Assembly: GCA_036583965.1 (NCBI GenBank)
Contig: JAZBQD010000013.1
Location: forward strand, 6,798,144-6,862,143
From: Prunella strophiata
Taxonomy: Eukaryota > Chordata > Aves > Passeriformes > Prunellidae
Length of the DNA: 64,000 nt
Reading direction: 5' to 3'
Every line of letters starts with the position of its first letter. Position 1 is the stretch's first letter. A program made the position numbers and the translations under genes. Positions 1 to 12,170 of this stretch are shown here, one piece after another. The notes beneath the pieces are model-generated. The model saw only the letters and a list, made by a program, of their open reading frames with translations, was not told the DNA's origin and searched no databases.

Positions 1-242
1 TTGTGTTGCAGCTTCTATAGTTTTCTGTAAAAACAGCCTTTAAAAGTCTTCTCATGCAATTGCAGTTCATTTTATTATCACAAACTTATTTTCTTACTTT
101 TCAGTCTTTTTACTGGAATCATTGGAAATTTCTAGTTTCTCTCTGTGTGGAAGTGCATATAAAAAATGTCTGCTTTCTCTTTGCAAGGGAAAGGGGAGGT
201 TGGTAGGCCCAGAAGGGCAGTGTCTGATGAAGTCTCTTTCAG

Positions 243-3200
243 GATGACTTTGATAATGATGTGGATGCTCTGCTGGAGGAGGGTCTTCGAGCACCCAAAA
301 CAAGGAGACTAGATAATGAGAAATACGGTGGTGAAAGTGATCACCAGTCTGATGGAGAGACAAGTGTGCAGCCAATGATGACCAAAATTAAAACTGTACT
401 GAAGAGTAAGTTAATGTGCATTTAATAACTGTAGGTCCTGTGCATGGCTCGTGTCTGTAGAACAAAAGTGTATCAACAAGCAAAGAGTGGGACAGCAGTT
501 TGTGTGAAATCATTAATGTGTTGGAGAATTTTATTGTTGGGAGGCTTCTTAGTGTGAGATATGATTTTTCATGTTCTTAAACAGTGAATTTGACTTTTGC
601 TTTTGATCTATTGTATGTAATAAGAATATATTTTAGTGTGTGGGATTTGTGTAAAATAATGAGGTGAAGAAGGGTTTTTCCCTTCTGGAAAAGATCTGGG
701 GCTTTTTCCTGCTTCAGTTACATAACTTCTGCTGTTGAAATTGCCCCATGTGAGGTCTCCATGAATGCAAACTAGGTTAAATATAATAGCTAGAAAAGTC
801 AGTGGTTTACATTTAGCCAATTTCATTGTGTTAGAAACTACTAATACAGGAAAGCTGAGAACATGAACCCATCCAGAAGAATGTAATGGAAAATATTCTG
901 AATTAGAATTAAAATGTAAACATGTACTAGAGTAGTATTTTACAGCTTCACTGTATTCTGAAATAAAAAAGCAAATAACTTTTTGCTTCAAAACTGTGTA
1001 GTAACAGAGGAATGCCAGGAAGCTTCCAGCAAAGATGAATGGTCTTTGATTTGTGATTTAGAGAGACATGAGACTTTGGCTTAGTGATGAGCTCTTTGCT
1101 GGCTGTTTGGGTCTGTGAATCTGGTGAGACTTTGATGCAAATTTATTCCTGAGTGTCAAGTGAAAAATTTTTAACAGGAAATGAAGTTGTTTCTGAAGCA
1201 AGTATGACTTTTCCAGTAAATACTTCCCTGTGGTGCTTGTGATAAGTATAAAAAGACTAAAGAAAAGAGAATTCAGTGATAAAACAAACAAATCAGTCTA
1301 CATAGTAATTGCTGCTACTATTGCCTTTAGTTGAGAATGTCATGGGATCTGTAATTTTGCAGGATTTAGTCTGGGTTAGAGGCATATACCTTGTTATTAA
1401 AACAACATCTCTCTACAAAACATTGTTAATCTTATTTCACTACCATTTTATTCTTTGTGACAGAAAAAGCAATAAGCAAAAACCTGGATTTTATTTCTAT
1501 TCTTCTAAGCAGTCTATCCAAGTTTAAAGCCATTATTTGCTTTAAAGGTCGTGGCCGCCCTCCTACAGAACCTTTGCCAGATGGATGGATCATGACATTC
1601 CATAATTCAGGCATTCCTGTATATCTGCACAGAGAATCTAGAGTTGTTACCTGGTCTAGACCTTATTTTTTGGGAACAGGAAGCATAAGGGTGAGAGCTA
1701 TCAATTTTTTTAAATACTTATCTAAGATTAAAAAATTAGATATGTTCTGAAAGCAGTTGAATATTTTTCTGCTTTGGCAGGCTTGTTTCCAGTGTTTAAA
1801 TTAAGATCCTTGAAAAATAATTTTTTTTTGTGTCTGAAAATCTGCAATTTTTCTTAGGTGCTTTGTTTTTCTGTTTGGGCAGTTAAAGTAAATGAGATGA
1901 TCTTGTTTGGTGCCTTCACTTTGCTAGTATGGCTGCAAAATCGGGGGTTTATTGCACCATGAAATATATCTAGGGATCATTTATTTGTAGCTATAAATTA
2001 GTCTGAGCTGTGGCTTATGGTCCACATTTGCAGAAGTAAGGATATGACATTCTGGACCCCAAGGAATCTGCAGAAATTTGATTTAATGCCATGGCCTTGT
2101 GCTTCAGGAAAGCTCAATGCATTTATGAAAGCATGAAGTATTTGCATGTAGCTGAACAGATTGTAGTCTGGAGCTAAACCAGCAGGATTGTGTCAGTGTC
2201 ACACAGTGTGAAGGTCCCACAGGAGTGGCCCTGCTCAGCTCTTGAGTAGAATGACTTTACTGACCAAAGAGGAGTTTGAGCCTAGACTGAATACAAATAG
2301 CTTCTATCTTACTTTCATCTTTTGAGTTTGAGTTTTGCTTTTGGTGACCTTGAGATACTGAAACCTTCTGTATTATTTATATTTGCAGAAACATGATCCT
2401 CCCCTTAGTAGCATTCCCTGCTTTCATTACAAAAAAATGAAGGAAAATGAGGAAAGGGAACAAAACAATGACATAACCCCAAATGGGGAAGTATCACCTG
2501 TAAAGCATCTAGATAAATCCTCAGAACTGGACTGCCAAACAGAAGAACCAGATTCCACTGCTGCTGATTCTGGGCCTTTAGATGACAAAGACCCCTCTGG
2601 GGGAGATGCAGCACAAGGAGCTTTGGGACAAGTTAAGGCCAAAGTTGAAGTGTGTAAAGATGAATCTGTAGGTATGTATGGGAAGTAGAGTCTTTTCTTG
2701 ACTTGAGTTGGGGTAATGGCATTTGGGAAATGTTACTCCAGACTTGGCTACTGAATTATAATCTTTCCTGAAGCCCTGAGAGTCCATGTGGAAAGGTTTT
2801 ACACAAAAAAAAAAAAAAAGTGAACATTTTGTTTAGTCCTGTAGACTTTATCTCAATATAAGAATCAGTTATGTCAGTGTGTTCATTTGCTGTTGTCAAA
2901 TGTCTTCATGTGACTTCCTCAAGTAGGCTTTTCTGTGCACTCTCTGTATTGGCTGAGTTATATCTGTTTTCAGGAATGATCTCTTGAGATAAATGATGTA
3001 GTTAAATTATATTTCTGTATTTGCACAAGTCTAGCAGACTAAGTCATGCAAATATAATTGCACTCATACAGAGGGTTGTGATGCTTCATTATTTTTTTTA
3101 TGCAAATCTGATAGCCTCTGCACAAAAAGTTGTCTAAAGACACCATGCCAAAATCAGCACCCAATGGAGAGGAAGTTGGAGAAGAAGCTCATGTGTTGCT

Positions 3201-6200
3201 TATCACATCTTACCCCATCTGCATACCTGAGAATCCCATCCATGTAAATTTCTGCTGCTCAGAGTATTGGTATGGGTCATAGGCTGCCATTTGCTTTGTA
3301 GTGCTCAGACATAAAACTTGTCCTTGTCATTACATGTGTCATGTCCAGTCTAAAAACCATGCCAAAAGGATGTAAAAAACCCCCAAATCATCAATATTTA
3401 GCTGCATAATTCAAGCCAGTAAGCACTTACTTTTCTACATGAAGTTCACCTGTCTGTCTCTCTCTTTAAATAGGATCTGTTGTGTATTACTGAAAAAGAT
3501 ACTGAGTGATTGAGTATAAGCAGGACTTGCATTTGGAATTCCTTGTGGAAGGAAACAATACCAGCAGCTTGCTTTTGTTTATATCTGTGGATGCTACTCT
3601 TTATTTTTGCTGATTATATTTGCAGACTATCCTATAAAGGAGAAGTAGCTGTACTACAAAGGGGCAATCTTTTAGTACTCTGCATGTGAATTTAATGTGT
3701 TAAATTCTGCATAGAGGCTGCAGATACCCATGGAGTTCATGGAACACCACTGTACAGTGTTTCATGGTACACTACATAACAAGTAGGCAGCAGCAGTTGG
3801 GTTTGGCTTCAGGGAGCTGAGGCTGAAAGCACAACTACTGTACTCACTGTGTACCTTGCTTCAGGTAAAGGGAAGGTGATTAGATGTTCAAACAGAACAA
3901 TTATTGGTGTTTTGTTGCAAATTGTGTTGGGTATTTGTGCTGGTTAGGGATTAGTAAAATCATGAAGTGGCAGAATAAATCATGAAGTGGCAGTTGTTTT
4001 ATTTTGTTTTCTGGTTTGCACAAACATTTTGCATTTAATCTAATTTAATATAATAGCAGAACTTAAAATTACTTCTGTTAGTCCTAAACAGCATCTTTAA
4101 CCTTTTGCTCCAAGTCTAAGACAATAATTACAGCTCATTTAAAACAGTGGAAATAGAGAACTTCAATGCTTGTTCAGTGGTGAGGCAGGGAGAGTAACTT
4201 GGTTGTGTTTCTCAGATCTGGAAGATTTTAGACGCTATCTGGAAAAGCGTTTTGACTTTGAGCAAGTGACTGTAAAAAAATTCCGGACCTGGGCCGAGCG
4301 GCGCCAGTTCAACCGGGAGATGAAGCGCAAGCAGGCGGAGTCGGAGCGGCCCATCCTGCCAGGCCAACCAGAAACTCATCACCCTGTCTGTGCAGGATGC
4401 ACCCATCAAGAAAGGTGAGCTGCTCTAGCTGGAGTTCACATAGGCTGTGTTGAGGACTAATTGCAGCTCTAAGCTTGGCTGAAAGTAAAAAATCCTGTAA
4501 TAAGTCCCCTTATATACTTCCTATTCAAAAGACTAATTTCTAAACAAAAGTATTTTTATTTAAGGTTGCAGTCTTGGTAAGTAAGGACTATCTTCAGCTC
4601 TTGTTACTGCTGAGTGTTGCTCAGTATTGATTTGTTCGTAATAGAAATTACCTTTCAAAGACTGGAACTGATGAGCTTCTTCCCTTCTTCTTTTTTGCAG
4701 AGTTTGTCATTAATCCCAATGGGAAGTCTGAAGTTTGCATCTTGCATGAATATATGCAACGAGTCCTAAAGGTTCGCCCTGTTTACAATTTCTTTGAATG
4801 TGGTAAGTCTGTTCCCTTAAACAACTCTATCCTGGTCTTGATGCTTAATCATGAATCCAGAGATGTTGCATATATGAAAAATAGAACTGGAATCAGGTTA
4901 ATATTGGGGTTTTTTTCCCCCTAAGTGGTATCATGTATGTTCATTAATTCTTGCTTTTCCTGTTTGTTTCGGGTTTTTTTTGAGGGTGCCTTATAATTAT
5001 TCAGAGTTATGCTATTCCTGTATATGCAGTATATAGTACAACTGAAATTTCTGTATCAGAATGTGTAGCTCTTGTATTCACACCATGGTGCAAAAAATTT
5101 GGAATTGGTATTTGAGTTCTGGCAGATTACCAGTGGTCTCTTAAAATCTTTTAAGTTCTTTGTTTGGAAGAATGAAGTATATGGTGGTAAGTCTGTTAAT
5201 GGAAAACTCTGTTAGTTAAACAATTTTTTCAGTCTTTGGGAAGAATAAACCATTTTCATCTCTCTTGAAGTTGAAATGAAGAAAACAAATCTTGATAGTG
5301 GTGATATTTCATGTATGTCAGGAGTTCCAAAAAGCTTTCTTTACTTTCCTCCTCCATTTCCAGAGAACCCAAGTGAACCTTTTGGAGCCTCAGTGATTAT
5401 TGATGGAGTAACCTATGGGGCAGGAACTGCCAGCAGCAAAAAACTTGCCAAGAATAAAGCTGGTAATGTATTTTTCTTTCTCAGTGCCAACTGCTGAATT
5501 GTTCCTGTTTGCTTTTTGTACCATTCTCAGGTTCCAAGGGCCATAGTGATTCAGTACTGGGGTTTGGCTCTAAGAACTAGGGGGTGATAATAACTCCTTA
5601 ATTTTTTGCCTTAAAGGCTCTATGTCACTTCTAAAATGAGATTAAATATTTTTCCTTTTGTAGGCTCCTTTAAGAAGTAGTTTCTTCTTATTTTAGTTAT
5701 CAAGCTGACCTAGTAGAACTTTTTTTCCCTTGAAAAGTGTAAGTGAATAAATTTCTTACCAGAGGAATATGCCTTACAATTTCTAGGTGAGATGTTTTTG
5801 TTTCAATTAAACTTAATGAAGATGTTTAATGACTTTCTGCAGCTCGAGCTACACTGGAAATCCTTATTCCTGACTTTGTTAAACAGACCTCTGAGGAGAA
5901 GCCCAAAGACAGTCAAGAACTTGAGGTACTGAGCTCATGCTTCCTGGCTGGCATCATTTGAGTTTGTTTTTAAAAGATTGTACATTTAATATCAGAAATG
6001 TTACTGAAAATTAGTAAGATTTTCTCAGTCAAATGCAAGTGTAAAATTCTCCATTTAGAGCAAGACTTAGGGCAAAGAAAATACTTTTTTTTCTATTGGA
6101 ATAGATCAGAAAATTACTCTGATGCAGAGAACTGGTTATTTATTGACTAACAGGTCACTTACTGAGCACCTGAGATGTTCCAAGGCACCAGCCTGCCTGT

Positions 6201-8400
6201 ACTGCCCTGCCTTCCAGAATCCTCTGGTTGATGCCAAGAAATGTTCAGAGCTAGGTGCTGTTTGGTTTTGTGTGATCATCTTAGGACACCGAGTAAGAAG
6301 TAAAAGTGCTCAGGCTTCTGAGATGTTTTTATTACTACACAGTGAAATCCCATAGTTTAGGCAGTGACATTTGAGAAAATCCAAGGAAAAATTTCTTTAA
6401 GAGGAGAGTTGTGCCATTTTCTCAGGTACTAGGAGAATTAAATAGCTCCTTGATCAGCAATACCATCAGTAAGGAGTAAAGGAAAAATCCATGATCGGCC
6501 TGAAAGGAATGTTTTCTAAAATGAAGTAATATACAGGAGTTGTTTGTACCCTTGCTTTAACTTAGAACTGTATTTTATGCCCTGCACAAAGCACAATAAC
6601 CCTTTTCAATTCCTTTGCAGTATTTTAACCATATCAGTATTGAGGACTCACGGGTATATGAACTCACCAGTAAAGCTGGACTCTTGTCTCCATATCAGAT
6701 TCTCCATGAGTGCCTTAAAAGGTAAAGCTGCAGCATGGGGACCTGTGTGTGGAGTGAGGTGTTGGCTCAGACCCACTGCTGGTTTGTCAGTGACCCTGCC
6801 TGAGCTGCTGAGCTCCCTGGGCCTGTGAGACGTGGTGGGGGCTCTTTGATTCACATTTGCTGTTTGTGCCTCTTTGGAGATCAGCATGTAGTTGTTGCAC
6901 AAATGTGTTTTGTTTTCTCTCATACAGGATTGCTTTTTCATTTGACTCAAGTTACTGATGTAAAAAAATCTTTGTTAATTAATGTATTGACATTTATTAT
7001 TAATAGATCTAATTTCATTGCAATGAGTGTCCAAGATGATAATTGCAACCACTTCACTTGTTTATAGTTTTACTTAGTGTGTGATCTTGATTGTGTTTGT
7101 GCTTAAGAAACCACGGAATGGGTGATACATCCATAAAGTTTGAAGTGATTCCTGGGAAAAATCAGAAGAGTGAATATGTCATGACTTGTGGCAAGCACAC
7201 AGTGCGAGGCTGGTGTAAGTACAGTAATTGGTGTGATGTGTCAATCCCCTCTTCTCTCTTCCTGTTCTCCTTTGCTGAGGGTGCTTGTTCAGCCACCAGG
7301 CCTGTTGTGTGCATGTCATGCTCTTCTCTGGTATCTCAGTTTTGACTAACTCAAGTGAATATTTGTGGCATCATCACATAATGTGCTGGTATTGATAGAC
7401 TTCCATGGTTATTTTTACAGGCAAAAATAAAAGAGTGGGGAAGCAATTGGCTTCTCAGAAAATCCTTCAGCTACTGCATCCACATGTGAAAAATTGGGGC
7501 TCTCTCTTGCGAATGTATGGCAGAGAGAATAGCAAGCTGGTTAAACAGGTGAGCAGGCTTTTGTTTGAGTAGAACCTACCCTGTGACTGAAGTTTTGCGT
7601 CTGGACTTGTCTGCATTTGTACATTAAGTTACAACAAAACTTCAAGGTGCCTGGATTTCATTGACAGTAATATTTATGTTAATCTTGCATCTCCCATGTC
7701 AGAATTAAGAACCTATTTAACTAACTCATGGAAATAGCTATTCCTACTTAAGGAAGTAAACTAATTACAGACTAAACTACAGAAATACAACAGACTAAAC
7801 TTTACTTCACCTACATTAATTTTTTTCCACGAAAAAAGTTGATCAGTTGTTGGTCACGATTCTATTGAATAGGAAACCTCTGATAGAAGTGTGATAGAAC
7901 TTCAGCAGTATGCCAAAAAGAACAAGCCAAATCTGCACATCCTGAACAAGTTACAGGAAGAAATGAAGAAACTGGCACAGGAAAGAGTGAGTGTTTATTC
8001 TCATGTATTTACAAACTGCATGAATGTCATGGGTCACGTGTACCAATGATCAGGGCTTTTTTGCTGATTTTACACAGTATTTTATGTAAAGAGAGCTCTT
8101 CAAAATTTGATTGGGGGTCTACTTCTGGGGAGATTGTTATGCTGTCTTTTAAACTGGCTATAACTTGATTGTACCTACTTAGTTTTTTTTAACATTAGCT
8201 CTAGTTAGCCTTTTGCAACAATTGACACAAGTTTGGCTAACATGGTTCAGAATTTTAACTGTTATGATGATATTCTCTTTATGACTGTGTGGTGGGGGCT
8301 GTTTTCTATTTTTTAGGAGGAAACCCGAAAGAAACCCAAGATGACAATAGTGGAATCAGCTCAACCTGGTAGTGAACCTCTCTGTACTGTTGATGTTTAA
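243..8400 (+). CDS. DGCR8: DGCR8 microprocessor subunit, last 12 coding exons (5' part lies outside the window)
   Basis: This gene encodes the nuclear double-stranded-RNA-binding partner of Drosha that recognises primary microRNA hairpins. Twelve coding exons were placed by protein similarity, GT-AG borders and phase agreement: 243-405, 1548-1690, 2389-2671, 4216-4414, 4701-4802, 5364-5462, 5843-5925, 6621-6721, 7108-7214, 7421-7548, 7873-7986 and 8317-8400. They give 534 residues plus TAA once one surplus base in the fourth exon is discounted. The human protein is 773 residues, so about 240 N-terminal residues lie upstream. The first exon begins with [14 protein letters not shown] and the last ends with EPLCTVDV, both typical of DGCR8. 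Bases 1-242 are intron. The gene converges on TRMT2A. Identity is very secure; exon ends are inferred from splice consensus. Confidence 0.97.
1548..2671 (+). other. DGCR8: DGCR8 exons for the WW motif and heme-binding region
   Basis: These two exons (1548-1690 and 2389-2671) encode the part of DGCR8 known as the Rhed region, which dimerises, binds heme and helps position the pri-miRNA. The first carries the WW motif, with the paired Trp residues in [10 protein letters not shown] and TWSRPY. The second carries IPCFHYKK at about 2413-2436. The Cys codon at 2419-2421, preceded by Pro, corresponds to the human heme-ligating Cys352, so the ligand is retained. The remainder of the second exon is acidic and poorly conserved apart from its end ([15 protein letters not shown]). 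The 698-base intron between them shows nothing recognisable. Confidence 0.93.
3957..3993. repeat. Short direct repeat in a DGCR8 intron
   Basis: A 17-base unit (AAATCATGAAGTGGCAG) occurs twice, at 3957-3973 and 3977-3993, separated by three bases. It looks like a small local duplication with a 20-base period. No function is suggested. Confidence 0.85.
4216..4414 (+). other. DGCR8: DGCR8 exon carrying a one-base frame disruption
   Basis: The exon starts in frame with [16 protein letters not shown] and runs to ERPILP. There the sequence reads CCAGGCCAAC where the conserved protein ([15 protein letters not shown]) requires CCAGCCAAC. The surplus G is at 4362 or 4363. Read literally, the frame passes into [10 protein letters not shown]. 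Without the G the exon is 198 bases and ends in the phase needed by the next exon (G + AG giving Glu, then [12 protein letters not shown]). The exon is markedly richer in G, C and CpG than its neighbours. A base-calling or assembly error is the likeliest cause; a real allele or a truncating mutation cannot be excluded. Confidence 0.93.
4701..7548 (+). other. DGCR8: DGCR8 exons for the two double-stranded RNA-binding domains
   Basis: Exons 4701-4802, 5364-5462 and 5843-5925 encode the first dsRBD (from [12 protein letters not shown] through the [16 protein letters not shown] helix). Exons 6621-6721, 7108-7214 and 7421-7548 encode the second (from [12 protein letters not shown] through [16 protein letters not shown]). 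Both retain the lysine-rich start of the last helix that contacts the RNA phosphates. In both domains the C-terminal helix lies in a different exon from the beta sheet. The exons from 7873 on encode the C-terminal tail ([16 protein letters not shown] and onward), which in the human protein binds Drosha. No frame problem is seen in these exons. Confidence 0.94.
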
Positions 8401-8792
8401 TGAGAAAACGTGCAAGTGGGAGCAATAACACAAATGGAGGAACTAGATTTTCAACAATTATTTAAAAATTGTTTGCTGCAGAATGCAAGATAACTTTTAA
8501 AATCCAAGCTGCTTCAGTTATGCATTGTTCGTTTTGCATCATCAGGGCAATATTCCTTTTTCCTAGTTTCTTTTTCTTTGGTTTTTTTTTTTCCTTGTTT
8601 AATACCTCTGAGATATGTACGTTTAAAGAATTGATCATAAAGATCTCTACTGGGGCAAATGCACAGAGGACAGGCATGTTCACACAGGATAAAACCAATC
8701 AAGCACTTTCTCCTGGAAAGCCATCCATGTTGTTTGAAATGGATGTATTTTAAGTATGAAATTCAGAATATCTATGTACAGGTTGAAGCTGA

Positions 8793-8831
8793 TATTATAT
8801 ATATACACATTCATATATATGTATATATAAA
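8793..8831. repeat. TA-rich, partly self-complementary tract in the DGCR8 3' UTR
   Basis: The segment alternates T and A almost throughout, interrupted by a few C and G bases (ACACATTC, then ATATATGTATATATA). It could fold weakly on itself. It is a simple-sequence microsatellite remnant. Confidence 0.7.
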
Positions 8832-9333
8832 AGAAGTATATGTACATCTTCTTGTATGAACATGCCTAAAACTATTTTTGTGAAAAGTTTTGTTGCATTT
8901 CAGCACATAATAATATGCACTGATAAGACACTTTGGTGACAAATACAGGAAAGTGATGAGCAATGTTTCTAATGCCATAGGATTAGGCCAGTAACGCTGT
9001 TTCTTTTTGTCTTGTTTCTTGTCTCCTGCCAGGCTTAGTTAATTGAGATTAGAGGATGCAGATTTTGTTATTACTTGAAAAGAACAAGAATACCTGGTAG
9101 TGTTAAGAGTAACAGGTTGGAGATTCAAAATTACTGGGGTTTATTTTAAATGAAAAGAGCCTGTGTTGGTTTACAGATCAGTTGAACAGGGAAAATATGG
9201 CCCCACTTACATGATTAAAATAAAAATTGTAATTTGAAAGGCTGTTTTCAAAGCTTGGAGCCAAAATGCAGCTGATGATGGTTGATAGTCTGAAAAATAT
9301 TTTGCCAATGACTTTCCACTCCCTTTTCCCAGC

Positions 9334-9339
9334 AATAAA
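9334..9339 (+). terminator. DGCR8: Candidate proximal poly(A) signal of DGCR8
   Basis: This AATAAA is followed within 30 bases by a T/G-rich element (TTTGTTTGGTGTC). It lies about 0.93 kb past the stop. It is a candidate for a short 3' UTR form. Confidence 0.45.
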
Positions 9340-12142
9340 ACAATTTCTCATTTGTTTGGTGTCAGATTGCATCTGACTTGATCAGTTAAGTCTTAATTAA
9401 TTTGCACCATAAAAGCAAAGATTTTAGGAAAAAAATCAACACAAGTCTGACTGCAGCAATTTTATTTTTTAAGAAGTTTTTTGTTTTACTTTTTTAATTA
9501 CATTTTTAGTTTTTAAAGAAAGTGTGTAACTTCTGCAATGAAAGGTAGAATGTAGATTTGGAATATGACATAGAGTAATAAGTAGAATGAGACCATAACC
9601 AGTTACACTCATAAATAAGAAAATCACAAATATGCAACTACTCTGAAATACAATCCTGGCAAACAGGCAGTACTCACTGTGTCATCTGAGGCTTTGTTAA
9701 GCCAAGCACAAAAGAAATAGTGTGGCTGTGTGAAAGCACTGCTTCCTGGGTTTGGTTCTTCACACAGGGTTCACTGGGTCACTGCAGGAACTCTTCTCTT
9801 GCTACCAGTTTTTGGTTTGGTCTTAAAGAAGAGAGCCAAAGCCAAACTGGTGGCAGGGCTGCAGTGACTTATCCAGGAGCTGCACTGCTCCATTTTTACA
9901 CTCCTACTGCTCCTGTTGGGAATGAAAGGTCAGTTCTCTGTACCTGCTGCAGCTCCTGGTACTTACATTGACAGGGATCTGGGGGCTTGAGGGTTTTTTT
10001 TTTGTTTGTTTTGTTTTGAATCTGATTTTGGTGTGGTTTTGTTTTTTAATTTACCATGTTACATAGAGAGTGCTGCAGTATATTGAATTTAGTGCCTACT
10101 GGATTTTAAAAATGTTGGCATCAGTATTGTAAGACCTCCTTTTAACGTCACACATCACACTTTACTTTGGAAATACGTGGATTTTAATTTATATTTCAAA
10201 CGAATGTTCTCTAATGTGTTGCATATAATGTTTAAGGCTAAACAGGAGGAGTCATGGAGTCAGGTTTACCTGTTTCTGTGTTTAAATGATACACTTGGAG
10301 GTCTCTGCAAATATGAATCCACCCATTTTTTATTATTATATTTAGCTTTTTAGTTCCATGAGTTGTAATCCTGTTACAACAGGATACGGGTAGTTGGAAG
10401 ACAATATATAAACTATTATTTAAAGAAGTGGCCTGTCTAAAAAACAAAAAAAAACCACAAAAAAAAACACTGCCTCTGCTTTTTTTTTTTTTTGTATAGC
10501 TTTAATAAATCTCCATCTTTTGAAGGGTATATAATGGTGCAGTAGTGACAAGCAGTGATTGCTGTTTGTCTCTTTTCATTGTTTTTATTGGGACTTTACT
10601 TTTTTCATAAAGACAGGGCTTTTATCTTCTATGCCTAAATGTATTACTCTTAGATAGGTTTTATTTCAGCTTGTGTTTTCAGCAGAAAAATCTGTACTTG
10701 GATGGCACTGTAAAAGACAAATCACCCTCGTAGATCTTTTTATTTTTCTGAAATCAGAATGTCAATGCATTTGCAGGTCACCTGCAGAATATCCATAGAT
10801 GCCTCACTTACCAATTTGTTTTCATTAATTTTAAGAGGATTGCTGTATTACCTCAGTCTGCCACTATCAGAATCACAAGGTGACCATTGCCCTTAATTAA
10901 AACATCCAGAGATTTCATTGTGAACCAAAGCCTAGAACGTATATTATGCATTCTAAACAAAAACTAACATAAAAAGATGGTATTAGACCTTGCTGCAGCC
11001 TTTAACTGGAGAGATGTCCAGAAAATAGCGCAATAACTGCTGGAACAAACAACGTAACTGCTGTTTATGTCATTGTGAAGTATTCTTGTGTTTTAATGTT
11101 TACTATTGTTTGGAGTGTAACAGTCTTGCATTTGCACATAAGCACGAGCTGCTGTGATAGAGGATAGACCATTGCATTAACTTCAGCTTCTGCATGAACA
11201 CTTACAGTGTGATTCAAGATGTATCCTAAACTTGTCTTGTAACTCTTGTGTGTTTTCTAGGTAATCGGCTGTAAAGGTTTAGATCTGATTGTATGAATGC
11301 ATAAAACTGCTGCTTTTGTCCCTGATACTTGTTATTTATCCCTTCTATATCCAGGGGAAGATGGGTATTTTTATAGGGATGGAGTGTATTTTTAAGAACT
11401 GTTCCATCCTTCGGGGATTAGACAGATTTTGCTTTGCATATTATGTGCTTCTCGACAAAAGTGTGGTATATTGACTTCAAGGATTAAATTCGTGTGCATT
11501 CAAATCTTCACGGTACTGACGGAAAACTTACTGTGACTTCGGTGACTAGTCAGATGCTACCTACTGAAACACCAGTCATCAGCTTTTTTAAACATATTTA
11601 TTAGACAAAACTGAATTAGTGGGGTACTCAGAACTTTGGAAAGACTATTATGCATAAACTTAACTGTTGTATGTAAACTTCCATTCTCCTGTGATGCTGT
11701 TAGGCTTTATACAAATAATATTTGTAACGTCCAAGTATTTAAAAGCATCATGATTATCTTATTAATTCACTAAACTGTACTTTGGTTCTGGAGTGAAATT
11801 CAGGAAGTGATAGCCTCCTAACTTTCTGTGGGAAGAAATGTGAAGTGCAAGAAGCCATGCTGTTATTAACCAAATAAAATTATCGGTGACAGTATTTCAA
11901 TGTGTATCTGAGGAAGTGGGAAAACAAAACAAAGTTCATCCTTATTGCCCCAGCAGGTAACAATGGTTGCTGTTTTGAGTTGTGTTGGGTGCAGTTGCTT
12001 GGTGCCAGTGCTGAATTGGTACAACTATAAAGCCTCATTTTCACTGAGCCTCTGCTTGCTTTTTTTTCTGCACAATCATGTAATCCTCTGTGTTCGGTCT
12101 TTGAGTACTACATGTGTATTTTTCAGACAATTAGTTTCGAGC

Positions 12143-12148
12143 AATAAA
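12143..12148 (+). terminator. DGCR8: Candidate distal poly(A) signal of DGCR8
   Basis: This AATAAA (in GCAATAAAGTTT) is followed by a GT-rich stretch (TGTGCCAGTGTGATC). It is the last plus-strand hexamer with a good downstream element that I noticed before the convergent TRMT2A gene. Confidence 0.5.
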
Positions 12149-12170
12149 GTTTGATATTATAAAATGTGCC

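Larger units (their letters stand above)
8401..12170 (+). other. DGCR8: DGCR8 3' untranslated region, probable extent
   Basis: After the stop codon the sequence is AT-rich, with many T runs and AU-rich stretches and no credible coding potential. Candidate AATAAA hexamers lie at 9334, 10504, 11873 and 12143. The last is followed by a GT-rich segment and is the best guess for the distal end. A 3' UTR of about 0.95 kb (first hexamer) to 3.7 kb (last hexamer) is therefore possible. Length cannot be fixed from sequence alone. Confidence 0.55.

Noticed and set aside
608..1291. Minus-strand open frames in the DGCR8 intron, including one of 127 codons
   Set aside because: No recognisable domain, no supporting splice context, and AT-driven composition.
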